Assembly (NCBI GenBank): GCA_015655195.1
Contig: JAATFM010000276.1
Coordinates: 1 to 40,888 of the forward strand
From: Terriglobales bacterium
GTDB taxonomy: Bacteria; Acidobacteriota; Terriglobia; Terriglobales; Acidobacteriaceae
Direction: 5' to 3'
Length of the DNA stretch: 40,888 nucleotides
A program made the translations under genes and the position numbers. The stretch's first letter is position 1, and the number at the start of each line of letters is the position of its first letter. Below are positions 31,691-40,700 of the stretch, one piece after another. Below the pieces are notes generated by a model. That model was given only the letters and a program-made list of their open reading frames with translations. It was not told the DNA's origin and searched no databases.

Positions 31691-33088
31691 ATGCTCGTCA
31701 GTTCTGCTCCTTTCTACGTGTTTCTGGTGGCGGCGTGTCTGCTGATCTGGCTCGCCGCTCCATCGCGGCGGCTCCAGCTTAGTCTGCTGGCCGCGGCGAA
31801 CCTCTTCTTTCTCGCCCGCTTCTCGCTGATCTATCTCGCGCTGCCGCTGGCCGCGACGGCGGACTTTTGTATCGGTCTTGGACTGGCCCGTGCCAAAGGG
31901 AAACCGGCGCGGCTCGCGCTGGTATGGCTCTCGGTGCTGCTCAATGTCAGCCTGATGATGAGCCTCAAACTGATCCCGATGGTGAGCCACCTGCACCTTG
32001 GGTGGTTGCTGCCGCTCAGCCTCTCGTTCTACTGTTTCCAATCGCTCAGCTACACCCTCGACATCTACCTGGGCGAGATGCAGCCCACGCGCAACCTTCT
32101 CGACTATCTTGCCGCCGCGCTCTTCTTTCCCTCGATGACCGCAGGACCGATTCCGCGCCAAGGCAACCTGCTGGGGCAGCTTGCGCGGCCCTTCTCGCTC
32201 ACGCCCGAGCGCGGCTCCCGGGCGTTGGCGCTGATCTGCGTGGGACTCGTCAAAAAGCTCCTTATCGCCGACTATCTTTCCAATAATCTTGTGGGCCGCG
32301 TCTTCGACACGCCGGCTCTCTATTCGAGCGCCGAGATTCTCATTGCCGTCTACGGCTACGCGCTCCAGCTTTTCTTCGATTTTTCCGGCTACACGGACAT
32401 CGCCCGCGGCGCGGCACTGCTGCTCGGCATCGAGTTGCAAGAAAATTTCCGCACGCCATATCTCTCGACGAACATCTCCGATTTCTGGCGCCGCTGGCAC
32501 ATCACTTTCTCCGAGTGGCTGCGCGATTACCTCTTCGACCTGCTGCCCAAGCGCCGCCAGTTCCCGGTGCTTTCCTACAGCTACGCCTTCTTTGTCACCA
32601 TGATCCTCGGCGGGCTCTGGCACGGCATCTCGTGGAATTTCGCCATCTGGGGCGCGTTGCACGGAGCCGCGCTCGGCGTGGTCTTCGCATGGAAGCGGCA
32701 CGGCGAAAAGCGCAAGAGACAGCGCGGCGCTGTTCCGGTTCCGTCGTCGGCATGGTGGGCGAAACTTCCCGCCGGCCTGCTGACTTTCCATTTTGTCTGC
32801 TTCACGTGGATTTTCTTCCGCGCGCCGAATCTTGAAACCGTCGGTGCGATGCTGCGCGGCCTAGGCTCGCTGACCTTCTCGGTCGGCAACATCACGCCTA
32901 TCGTTGCCGGCGTGCTGCTGCTTGCCTCCATCGCCCACTGCCTGCCGTCGAACTGGTTCGACCGCTTCGCCTTGACGGCTGCCCGCACGCCTTTCTGGGT
33001 GCAGGGCGTCGCCGTCGCCGGCCTCATCCTGCTCATTCAAACGCTCGCGGGCCGCGGCTCCGCTCCCTTCGTCTATGGCAATTTTTGA
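31691..33088 (+). CDS. MBOAT family O-acyltransferase
   Basis: A 465-aa inner-membrane protein with about 10-12 hydrophobic segments. The MBOAT core is clear: FQSLSYTLDIYLGE, FFPSMTAGPI, FFDFSGYTDIARG, ENFRTPYLSTNISDFWRRWHITFSEWLRDYLF (His270), and GGLWHGISWNFAIWGALHG with the presumed catalytic His311. AlgI, DltB and PatA are relatives that pass acyl groups to a surface polymer. It heads a five-gene operon and overlaps the next gene by 14 nt. With an ACP and an acyl-loading enzyme in the same operon, the likely donor is an acyl-ACP, as D-Ala-DltC is for DltB; this is inference. Confidence 0.92.
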   Translation: MLVSSAPFYVFLVAACLLIWLAAPSRRLQLSLLAAANLFFLARFSLIYLALPLAATADFCIGLGLARAKGKPARLALVWLSVLLNVSLMMSLKLIPMVSHLHLGWLLPLSLSFYCFQSLSYTLDIYLGEMQPTRNLLDYLAAALFFPSMTAGPIPRQGNLLGQLARPFSLTPERGSRALALICVGLVKKLLIADYLSNNLVGRVFDTPALYSSAEILIAVYGYALQLFFDFSGYTDIARGAALLLGIELQENFRTPYLSTNISDFWRRWHITFSEWLRDYLFDLLPKRRQFPVLSYSYAFFVTMILGGLWHGISWNFAIWGALHGAALGVVFAWKRHGEKRKRQRGAVPVPSSAWWAKLPAGLLTFHFVCFTWIFFRAPNLETVGAMLRGLGSLTFSVGNITPIVAGVLLLASIAHCLPSNWFDRFALTAARTPFWVQGVAVAGLILLIQTLAGRGSAPFVYGNF

Positions 33089-34802
33089 TAGCTCCGAGCC
33101 TCCGTCGCAGCCTCCGCCCAGAGCTTCTCAGGTGAAGGGCAAAGCCTCATTTCCGCTCAAGACCGCGCTTGCCATTGCTGTCACCGTGGCGGTGCTGGCC
33201 TTCTGGCACTGGCGCATTGATACCGCCAAGGGACTTGCGCCGGCCATCGTTGCCGACGCATTTCAACTGCGCTGGCCTCATGCGCCTGCGCCGCCGGTGC
33301 CGCCGAAGCCCAAGCCCGTTATCACCGGCGCGCTGCCTGACTCGCCTTACCTCATTGACGCTACAAACCAGCTAGACCCCGTCTTTACCGCGCTCTGGAA
33401 GCTGGAGCAACATAAGGGTGGCCTTGTCACAATCCTGCATTACGGCGATTCGCCGACCACCGCCGACCTTATCACCGGCGACATTCGTGCCCAGTTGCAG
33501 GCGCGCTTCGGCGACGCGGGGCGCGGCTACACGCTGATTGCCAAGCCCTGGGCCTGGTACGGCCACCGCGGCGTGGAAATGAGCGATTCCGGCTGGAAGA
33601 TTCACCACGGCGTCGGCCTGATGCGGCAAGGCGTTTACGGCATGGGCGGCGCGGCCTTTGAAGGCCAGCCGGGCGCGTGGAGCAAATTCCGTCTCACGGA
33701 ATCCGAGCAGTCTGCGGCGGAAATCGAGTACCTAGCCCATGCGGGTGGCGGAAGCTTCGCTGTCGAAGCCGACGGCAAGCAGATTGCCGAGCAATCGACG
33801 AGTGCCGATACGCAATCCGTCGGTTGGCTTCACGTCGATCTGCCCGCCGGTACGAAGGAAGTTACGCTACGTGTTACGGCCGGGCTCGTCACTCTCTTCG
33901 GCCTCGACTTCCGCCACGGGACAACTGGCCTGCTTTATGACAGCCTCGGCCTCAACGGCGCGACGACCAGCGTGCTGGCCCGCGTCCTTGAACCGGGCCT
34001 GTGGCACGAGCAGCTCGCCCACGCCGCGCCTGCGCTGATCGTCGTCAACTATGGCTCGAACGAGAGCAGCTTCGGCAACTTCGTCCACAAGCAGTATGCC
34101 GACGAACTGCGCCTTGCTATTACGCGCATCCGCGCCGCCTCGCCGGGCACGCCGATCCTGATAATGAGTCCGATGGACCGCGGCGAGCGCTCCGGCCTCA
34201 ATGAGATCGAGACGATGGCAACCATCCCCGAGATAGTCGCCATCCAGCGTCAGGTGGCGGCAGAAACGCACTGCGCCTTCTTCGACACCTACGACGCGAT
34301 GGGCGGCAATGGGACGGTGAGCCGATGGTTTGCCGACAGCCCCCGGCTCGTGACCGCCGACCTGCTGCATCCCACGCCGCAGGGCGCGGCCATCGTGGGC
34401 GGGCTTTTTGTGGACCAGTTCGGCCTGCGCTATGATCGGTGGAAGATGCAGCACGGAATCGCCCTGCCGAAGGCCCAGGCTAAGCCCGCACCAAAGGCCG
34501 CGCAGAAGCCTACGCCGAAGTCCCGGCTGAAATCCGCGCCGCAGCCTGTGCCGGCACCCGTTCCGGCCCCACAGGTCAAGCCCGCATTGCCGCAAGCCGC
34601 GCCAGCTCAGACGGTTCCAGCTTCGACGGCACCGGGCGCAGTTCCGGCCACAATTCCGGCCAGCCACCCGGACAAACCGGCATCGGACGATAAAAACCAA
34701 ACAGAACCTGGAAATAAAGAGCAAGCAGAACAGCACAATCGCAATAAGGGGCAGGCCGGGCCGGGCGATATAGATATACATAAAGGAGTCGTGCTTCCGT
34801 GA
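33075..34802 (+). CDS. Membrane-anchored SGNH hydrolase-like protein 1
   Basis: A 575-aa protein with an N-terminal anchor helix (about 27-47) and an SGNH/GDSL fold in the periplasm. Catalytic signatures: block I HYGDS with Ser126, block III NYGSNE with Asn329, and block V DLLHP with Asp429 and His432. A jelly-roll-like insert (about 200-285) lies between blocks. Residues 460-560 are a Pro/Ala/Lys-rich linker ending in a charged tail, which may cross peptidoglycan or contact polymer. By analogy with DltD and AlgJ/AlgX it probably receives or transfers the acyl group on the outer face. It overlaps the MBOAT gene by 14 nt and the next SGNH gene by 4 nt (GTGA). Confidence 0.82.
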   Translation: MAIFDSSEPPSQPPPRASQVKGKASFPLKTALAIAVTVAVLAFWHWRIDTAKGLAPAIVADAFQLRWPHAPAPPVPPKPKPVITGALPDSPYLIDATNQLDPVFTALWKLEQHKGGLVTILHYGDSPTTADLITGDIRAQLQARFGDAGRGYTLIAKPWAWYGHRGVEMSDSGWKIHHGVGLMRQGVYGMGGAAFEGQPGAWSKFRLTESEQSAAEIEYLAHAGGGSFAVEADGKQIAEQSTSADTQSVGWLHVDLPAGTKEVTLRVTAGLVTLFGLDFRHGTTGLLYDSLGLNGATTSVLARVLEPGLWHEQLAHAAPALIVVNYGSNESSFGNFVHKQYADELRLAITRIRAASPGTPILIMSPMDRGERSGLNEIETMATIPEIVAIQRQVAAETHCAFFDTYDAMGGNGTVSRWFADSPRLVTADLLHPTPQGAAIVGGLFVDQFGLRYDRWKMQHGIALPKAQAKPAPKAAQKPTPKSRLKSAPQPVPAPVPAPQVKPALPQAAPAQTVPASTAPGAVPATIPASHPDKPASDDKNQTEPGNKEQAEQHNRNKGQAGPGDIDIHKGVVLP

Positions 34803-36379
34803 GCAGAATTCATTCCAATGCGAGAAAAGCCGCTGTTGCGCTTGCGGCGCTGCTCGTCTGGCTGCTGGTAGGGGCGGCGACCGTGCAGTTTGCCGCCGCG
34901 GCTAAGAAAAAGCACACCGCACAGGCCGGCACGGCCTCAAAAGCTCACTCGACAACTCGCGGCCGCGCCGCTTCTTCTTCGGCCCGAGGCCGCTCCGCAA
35001 CGTCTCGCGCCAACTATGCTGCACCTCACGCGCATATCGTTCAGCGCGAGGCCGTGATCGAGGAAATCTCCGACCGGCTCAAGGAGCCTGCGCCGCACGC
35101 CATCTCGTATCTTGGCTCGCTCGAAGGCTTTTACTCACAGCTTGCGGCATACGAGCAGGCTCGGCGGGCGGGAATCGTGGCGGGCGCTGGAACTGTCGCC
35201 GGAACCGGGTCTGACGCCAGATCAGGACCGCTGTCGACCGTCCGCGTCCTTCAGTGGGGCGACTCCCACACCGCCGCCGATATGTTTACCGGCGAGGCCC
35301 GCCGCGTCTTCCAGTCTGAGTTCGGCGACGGCGGCGTCGGCTACCTCTACGCCGGCCACCCGTTTCCCGGATACCACATTCTCGGCTCCACGGCGTCGCA
35401 GTCCTCGGGCTGGGCCACGGCGGGCAACAAGTTCCAGCAGCTTACCGACGGCGAAGCCCTTGGCATGGGCGGCATTCGCATCTCGACCGAGCGGGCAGGC
35501 GAGACCGTCAGCCTTGACACGCCCTGCTCTACGCTCGATCTGCAATACCTTCAGCAGCCCGGCGGCGGCAGTTTGCGATTCACCGACAACGGCAGCAATG
35601 CGACGATGATTCAGACCGGCGCTGCCGCAACCACGGACCCGACTGCGAACCAGAGTGCGACCGAAGCCGCTGTCCCGGTCTCTACCGGGATTGAGCCCGG
35701 CGTCTTCCACTACACCTGCACCCCCGGCGAGCACCACTTCGAGCTGACGACGCAGGACTCCGCGTCGGTGACTCTCTTTGGCTGGGTGGCAACGCAGCCC
35801 GGCGTTACGTGGGAGTGTCTCGGCATCAACGGCGCAGTGGCCCCGCTGATCCTGCGCTGGAACCAGAATCTCTTCACGGACTACCTCCGAGCCAACCAGC
35901 CGGCGCTCGTCGTGCTGGCTTACGGCACCAACGAGGCGGCGAGCGCAGCCTTCGACGAGGCAACTTACCGGCAGTCGCTCTTCAACATCCTTACAACTAT
36001 CCGGCAGGTCGCGCCGGATGCATCGGTCCTTTTTGTCGGCCCGCCGGACCGTTCTATCGGAGGCCGCCGCTCGTGGCGCACCTTTACCGGCACGGACTCC
36101 GTGATCGCCGTGCAGCGCGATGTCTGCCGGCAGTTTGGCTGCGCCTACTGGGACCAGCGCCAGCGCATGGGTGGCCTTGGCGCGATGCAGCGCTGGGTCT
36201 ACGCCGGATGGGCGCAGCCCGACCACACGCACTTTACCGGAGACGGCTACCGCGCACTGGCCGATGCGCTGGTCTCCGATCTCATGGCAGGCTACCAGGC
36301 ATATAAAGAGCGGCACTCGGCCCCCACCGTGTCCGCCCTACAAGGGGAAAATGATGGAATCGCACGCTCGCGTCCTTAG
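34799..36379 (+). CDS. Membrane-anchored or secreted SGNH hydrolase-like protein 2
   Basis: A 526-aa protein with an N-terminal signal/anchor (10-35), a Ser/Arg/Ala-rich basic linker (36-72), and an SGNH domain: Ser156 in LQWGDSHTAAD, Asn378 in AYGTNEA, and PDHTHFTGDG with Asp475 and His478. It shares architecture with the preceding SGNH protein (same block order and an inserted beta domain ending in the FGW-V / FGLDF strand), so the two are diverged paralogues. It begins with GTG inside the GTGA overlap, with AAAGGAG 10 nt upstream. Two such enzymes in one operon suggest different steps, such as transfer and editing, or two acceptor types. Confidence 0.82.
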   Translation: MSRIHSNARKAAVALAALLVWLLVGAATVQFAAAAKKKHTAQAGTASKAHSTTRGRAASSSARGRSATSRANYAAPHAHIVQREAVIEEISDRLKEPAPHAISYLGSLEGFYSQLAAYEQARRAGIVAGAGTVAGTGSDARSGPLSTVRVLQWGDSHTAADMFTGEARRVFQSEFGDGGVGYLYAGHPFPGYHILGSTASQSSGWATAGNKFQQLTDGEALGMGGIRISTERAGETVSLDTPCSTLDLQYLQQPGGGSLRFTDNGSNATMIQTGAAATTDPTANQSATEAAVPVSTGIEPGVFHYTCTPGEHHFELTTQDSASVTLFGWVATQPGVTWECLGINGAVAPLILRWNQNLFTDYLRANQPALVVLAYGTNEAASAAFDEATYRQSLFNILTTIRQVAPDASVLFVGPPDRSIGGRRSWRTFTGTDSVIAVQRDVCRQFGCAYWDQRQRMGGLGAMQRWVYAGWAQPDHTHFTGDGYRALADALVSDLMAGYQAYKERHSAPTVSALQGENDGIARSRP

Positions 36380-36593
36380 CGTTCTTCGCTCCGTAACCGG
36401 CAAAGCCGAGGCCGATCCCGGCGAAGATGAATCACTCTTTTCGTCCGGCATTCTCGATTCCTTCGCGCTGGCGGATTTTGTGAGCGGCCTTGAAGAAGAG
36501 TTCGGCGTCACCGTGCCTGATTCCGACCTCTCGGCGCGGAAATTCGACACTCTGCGCAAGGTTGATGCCTACATTGCCGCGAAACAGGGCTGA
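36351..36593 (+). CDS. Acyl carrier protein (DltC-like)
   Basis: An 80-aa acidic four-helix carrier protein. The phosphopantetheine site is Ser37 in FSSGILDSFALADFV, followed by GLEEEFGVTVPDSDL. The DSxxLxD form and length are closest to DltC and other stand-alone carriers rather than to the housekeeping AcpP (which has DSLDTVEL). The ATG at 36351 has CAAGGGGA upstream and overlaps the SGNH2 gene by 29 nt. It would hold an acyl group as a thioester for the KASIII-like protein and the MBOAT enzyme of the same operon. Confidence 0.88.
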   Translation: MMESHARVLSVLRSVTGKAEADPGEDESLFSSGILDSFALADFVSGLEEEFGVTVPDSDLSARKFDTLRKVDAYIAAKQG

Positions 36594-36602
36594 GGGAACG
36601 GA

Positions 36603-37532
36603 ATGGCTTTTCTAAGAGCCTTTGGCTCGCATCTGCCCGCGCGCCGCGTCGGCAATGACGAGCTTGCCGCGTTGACCGGCGTCACGCCTGAGTGGATTCT
36701 CAACGTTTCCGGCATCTCGGAGCGGCGCTTTGCCGCGGACGACGAGACTGTCGCCTCGCTCGGCCTTGCTGCTGCGCGGAATTGCCTGGAAAAAGCCGCC
36801 GTCGCGCCCGAATCTCTGGGAATGATTCTGGTTGCATCCGGCTCGGCTCCGCGCTTTACGCCCGGCGCGGCCAGCCAGATCGCCGCCGAGCTCGGGCTGA
36901 CCGAGACTCCCGCGCTCGATATTCCTGTGGCCTCGGCCGGCTCGCTGATCGGGCTTACGCTCGCCAGCCAGCTTGCCCCGAAGGTCGGTCCCGTTCTCGT
37001 TATCGGCGCGGAAACCATGTCGCGGGCCGTCGATCGCACGCCGGAGGGCAAAGACACTGCCATCCTCTTCGGCGACGGCGCGGGCGCGTGCCTCGTCGAT
37101 CCGGACTCCGGCCTTGTGCGCATCGCGGATTTCACGCTCCACACCGACGGATCGGCCTCGGAGATTCTCAAGCTCGAAGCCGGCCGGATTCACATGCAGG
37201 GCCTCAATGTCATTCTTCAGGCCAGCCGCAAGATTCCGCGAGCCATCAAGACCCTGCTGGAACGCAACTCGCTTGCGCCTGACGCGCCGGCTGTTTACCT
37301 GATGCACCAGGCGAATCTGAACCTCATCAAGCGCGTTGCTGACACTCTGAAAGTTCCCCACGAGCGGTTTTTCACCAATCTCGAACGCTATGGGAACACC
37401 TCGGCGGCCTCGCTGCTCATTGCCGCCGATGAGTGGTTCGCCGCGCAGACCAAACCCGTTTCAGCACCGCTGGTTTTTGCGGCCTTCGGCACTGGCCTCA
37501 ACTGGGGCGCGTTGCTTGCGCTGCCCGCCTGA
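36603..37532 (+). CDS. KAS III (FabH)-like protein with Ser in place of the catalytic Cys
   Basis: A 309-aa thiolase-fold protein of the FabH group. The usual Cys-His-Asn triad is altered: at the position of E. coli Cys112 the residue is Ser111 (DIPVASAGSLIGL, codon TCG at 36933-36935), while His235 (LMHQANLNL) and Asn265 (ERYGNTSAASLL) are kept, as is the C-terminal FGTGLNWGALL glycine-rich loop. Without Cys it should not condense acyl-CoA with malonyl-ACP in the normal way. DpsC of the daunorubicin pathway is a known FabH homologue that uses Ser and handles propionyl-CoA. Here it probably loads or transfers an acyl group to the adjacent ACP (9 nt upstream, TGAGGGA ribosome site). It is the last operon gene. 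Confidence 0.9.
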   Translation: MAFLRAFGSHLPARRVGNDELAALTGVTPEWILNVSGISERRFAADDETVASLGLAAARNCLEKAAVAPESLGMILVASGSAPRFTPGAASQIAAELGLTETPALDIPVASAGSLIGLTLASQLAPKVGPVLVIGAETMSRAVDRTPEGKDTAILFGDGAGACLVDPDSGLVRIADFTLHTDGSASEILKLEAGRIHMQGLNVILQASRKIPRAIKTLLERNSLAPDAPAVYLMHQANLNLIKRVADTLKVPHERFFTNLERYGNTSAASLLIAADEWFAAQTKPVSAPLVFAAFGTGLNWGALLALPA

Positions 37533-37561
37533 TCGTTTCTGTGGTGAGTTGGCGGGGAGTG

Positions 37562-37606
37562 CTATCCCACCCTTGCGCCAGAAAGAAGGCGCAAGGATGG
37601 GGCACG
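37562..37606 (+). repeat. Palindromic intergenic repeat, copy E
   Basis: Arms CCCACCCTTGCGCC (37566-37579) and GGCGCAAGGATGGG (37588-37601), loop AGAAAGAA, one mismatch, flanked by GTGCTAT and GCACGGGACA like copy C. It lies between the converging KASIII-like and TonB receptor 2 genes. Confidence 0.85.
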
Positions 37607-37631
37607 GGACACAAAACACCGCCCAGCGTGA

Positions 37632-37664
37632 AGAAAGCCCGCCGGAATCTCCGGCGGGCTTTCT
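37632..37664. terminator. Bidirectional terminator between KASIII-like gene and TonB receptor 2
   Basis: Perfect 14-bp stem AGAAAGCCCGCCGG / CCGGCGGGCTTTCT with a 5-nt loop. Lying between converging genes, it can end both transcripts. Confidence 0.75.
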
Positions 37665-37705
37665 CAAATCCACTCCACTTTTCTCCTTTTCTGCCCTTTC
37701 TCCGA

Positions 37706-40700
37706 TCAGAAATCCAGCCGCAGCGCCAGTTGGCCTGTGCGGTTTCCGCCTTGTCCCTGCGGCAGCACCGTAGTCAGCGCGCCGAAGGTGGAGAGATTGC
37801 TGATATTCGTGGCCGGCGGCGCAAAGTTGGACCGATTCACCGCGTTCGTAAACGTGGCCTCGAAGCGCAGCTTATACCGCTCGTGGAAGCTTGTCGTGCG
37901 TGACAGGCCAGCGTTGGCGTTTACCATCTTCGGCCCTTCGAGAATTCCCACGCCGCAGTTGCCAAAGCGCCCCGCTCCGGCAGGCGTCTCCGCAAATGCG
38001 CCCACGTTGAAGAAGACTCCCGGCGTCTGGCTGCGATACGGGTCTCCGTTGCCGCAATCCGGGCGCAGAATTGCACCGCCGCCGGCGCGCACCGCCATGC
38101 CGGTGTTCGACTGGTCGAATGCCGGGCTTGTGGTCGGCGTGAGCCACTCGCCGGTTTCGAGCGTCGTGACCGTGCTGAGATCCCATCCGCCGAAGACGGT
38201 GTTTGCAAGGCCCGAACGGCTCCAAGCGCGCCCCGCCCCAATGGGCAGTTGATACGTTCCGCTGATTAGCGCTCTCTGGCGCGGCGTTGCCACCACGTTG
38301 CCGCGGACGGAGCGCAGATCGAAGCGGTTTGCAACCTCCACTGCGTACGCTTCTTCGCTGCCAAAGACCGTCGGCGCGTCGCTGCCCTGCGCGTCGCTGA
38401 GGTTTTTGGCCAGCGTATAGCTGGCCTGAAGAGCCAGCCCATGCCGTAGCCGGTGATTTACCTCCACAATCCCCGCTTGATACGAGGAGTGGCCGATATT
38501 TTCGGCCGACATCAGCAGTGTCCAGTTCTGGTATGGGGCGCGGTTGTCTAAAAACGGCCCCGCCGTCGCGCCGGTGTTCCACGGAGTCGTGCTGGGCGCA
38601 ATCTGGTTCAGGTCCACCGTTACCGGCAGCCGGTAATTCGACATTCCCACGTAGCTGACGCGCGCCACCGTGTCGGGCGTAAGCTCGCACTCGACGGTCA
38701 GGTTCCATTGCGCCGCCTGCGGGTCGCGGAAATGCGGATCGTTGGCCTGCTCCAGACTCCCGCCGCCGAGAGTGATCGCCGCCGACGCGGGCGAAGTCTG
38801 CGGAAACTGAAATGCCGCCGGCACCACTGCCAGCCCGCCGTTCGCGCCGCTGACCGCATTCACATTCGTCAGCAGGTTCGAGGTCGGGTTTCCGGCATTG
38901 TTAAACGACATCGGCCCCAGCGTCGTCTGTGTAAAGATGCCGAAGCCGGCGCGAATCACCGTTTTGTCGTTGCCAAACGGGCGGTAGGCAATGCTGACGC
39001 GCGGGTCGAGGTCGAGTTTGTAGAGCTGCCGCAGCCCCTGTGTGACGCCATCCTGGCTCGCGGTCCGCACATTGGAGCAGGCCAGCGCCGCGTTTCTGTT
39101 CGGAAGCTCGCAGGCATTGAAGGTTTCGAGAAAGCCAGTGTAAACGCCTTGCAGCGTCGAGTCGGCTGCCGTTGCCTCGTTGCCTTTCGTTACGAAGGAA
39201 TCCGGTACCAGCACGCTGTTCGTTGCCGGGTCAAAGCTGCCCAGGTTGCCACGGCTTTCAACAAACGACGGCAAAAGCTCCCACCGCAGTCCAAAGCTCA
39301 TTGTGAGCCGCGGCGTCAACTGCCATTCGTCCTGCCCGTAGAGACCCCACTGCGTTGCCGTGGCGTTGATCTGCGGGCTGGTAATGGCGAAAAACGACTC
39401 CTGCGGCAGCCCGAGCAGCAAGTCGCCGAGAGCGTAATTCGTAAACAGCCCCGGATAAAAGATGAAATCACCGTAATCGTCCGAGGGCTGGAAGAACATC
39501 AGCGCGTTGTAGCGCACCCGCCGCGCATCGCCGCCGAACTTCAGCGTGTGCCGGCCCAGGTTCCATGTCAGGTTGTCGGTAAATTCCATCGTCTGCGAGA
39601 TTGTCGTCCCGACGCGGTTCTGCCCGATGTTCGAGAAGCTGCCGTCGTTGAAGGAGAAGGTCGGGAAGGCGTCGCCGGTAGGATGCGCGCTGAGATTGAT
39701 TCCCTGCAAACCAAGACCGGAGATCGCCGTGCTGCCCTGGATCGGGAAGCCGTCGTTCTCGTTGAAATTGGTAAAGCCGAAGCGGAACTCGTTCACGAGG
39801 CTGTTCGTCATTGCGTAGCTGTAGGAGACAAGCAGGCTGCGGTTGCGGTCGAGCGCGGTGACATTGGGCAGAAACTGGTTCGCCGTCTGCCCGCCGCCGC
39901 CTTGCGAGTAGCTGAGATTCTTCCAGCTAAAGCGCGCATAGAGGCTCTGCTTCGCGGTCAGCGTCTCATCCACGCGCAAGTCCCAGCCGTTTGTATTCGA
40001 TGGAATCGGCACCAGCGTCTGGTAGTTGTAGCCCGCGCCGCTGGCGTTGGGCAGCGGGTAGTAAGCCAGCAGCGCCTGCGCTACCGGGCTGATAGTGGGA
40101 ATCGTGTTGTTGGCATAAGCCGTTCCGGTGGAGGGATCGTTCAGCGGAGCGCCTGCGCCCTGGGCGTTTACCAGATCGGTCAGGTTGCCGGCGCGCTCGT
40201 CGGCTGTCGGCACCAGTAGCTTCTCCGGCCAGGATTGCGTCTTGCGGTTGCCTTCGTAGTCGGCGAAGAAAAACGTCCGCCCACCGAGCTTCGGCACCGG
40301 CCCGCCCACGCTTCCGCCAAAGTCGTTGAAGTTCTTCGGAGCCTTGGTATTGAAGCCGTAGATCGTCGCGTCGAGCGTGTCGTTCTGGAAGTATTCGAAG
40401 GCGCTGCCGTGCCACTTGTTCATGCCGCTCTTGGTGGTGAATGTCACGTCGCCGATCTGCGCGAACTCGGCGTTGTTGTTGAAGGCCGTCACCTTCGTTT
40501 CCGCGATGCTTTCCGAGGAGGGATAGGCGTCTTTCAGCGCGCCGTTCGAGCGCACATTCGCCGTCGAGATGCCGTCCACGGAAAAGCCCGTCTGCGCGGA
40601 AGTGGCTCCGCCGACGGCCATGTTGCCCTGGCTATCCTCGACGACGCTCGGCGAAATTGCCAGCGTTCCGAGCGGGCTCGACGAGACGCCGCGGCTGTTC

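Noticed and set aside
36120..36350. N-terminal extension of the acyl carrier protein
   Set aside because: It lies wholly inside the SGNH2 gene; the carrier fold starts at the ATG at 36351 with its own ribosome site.
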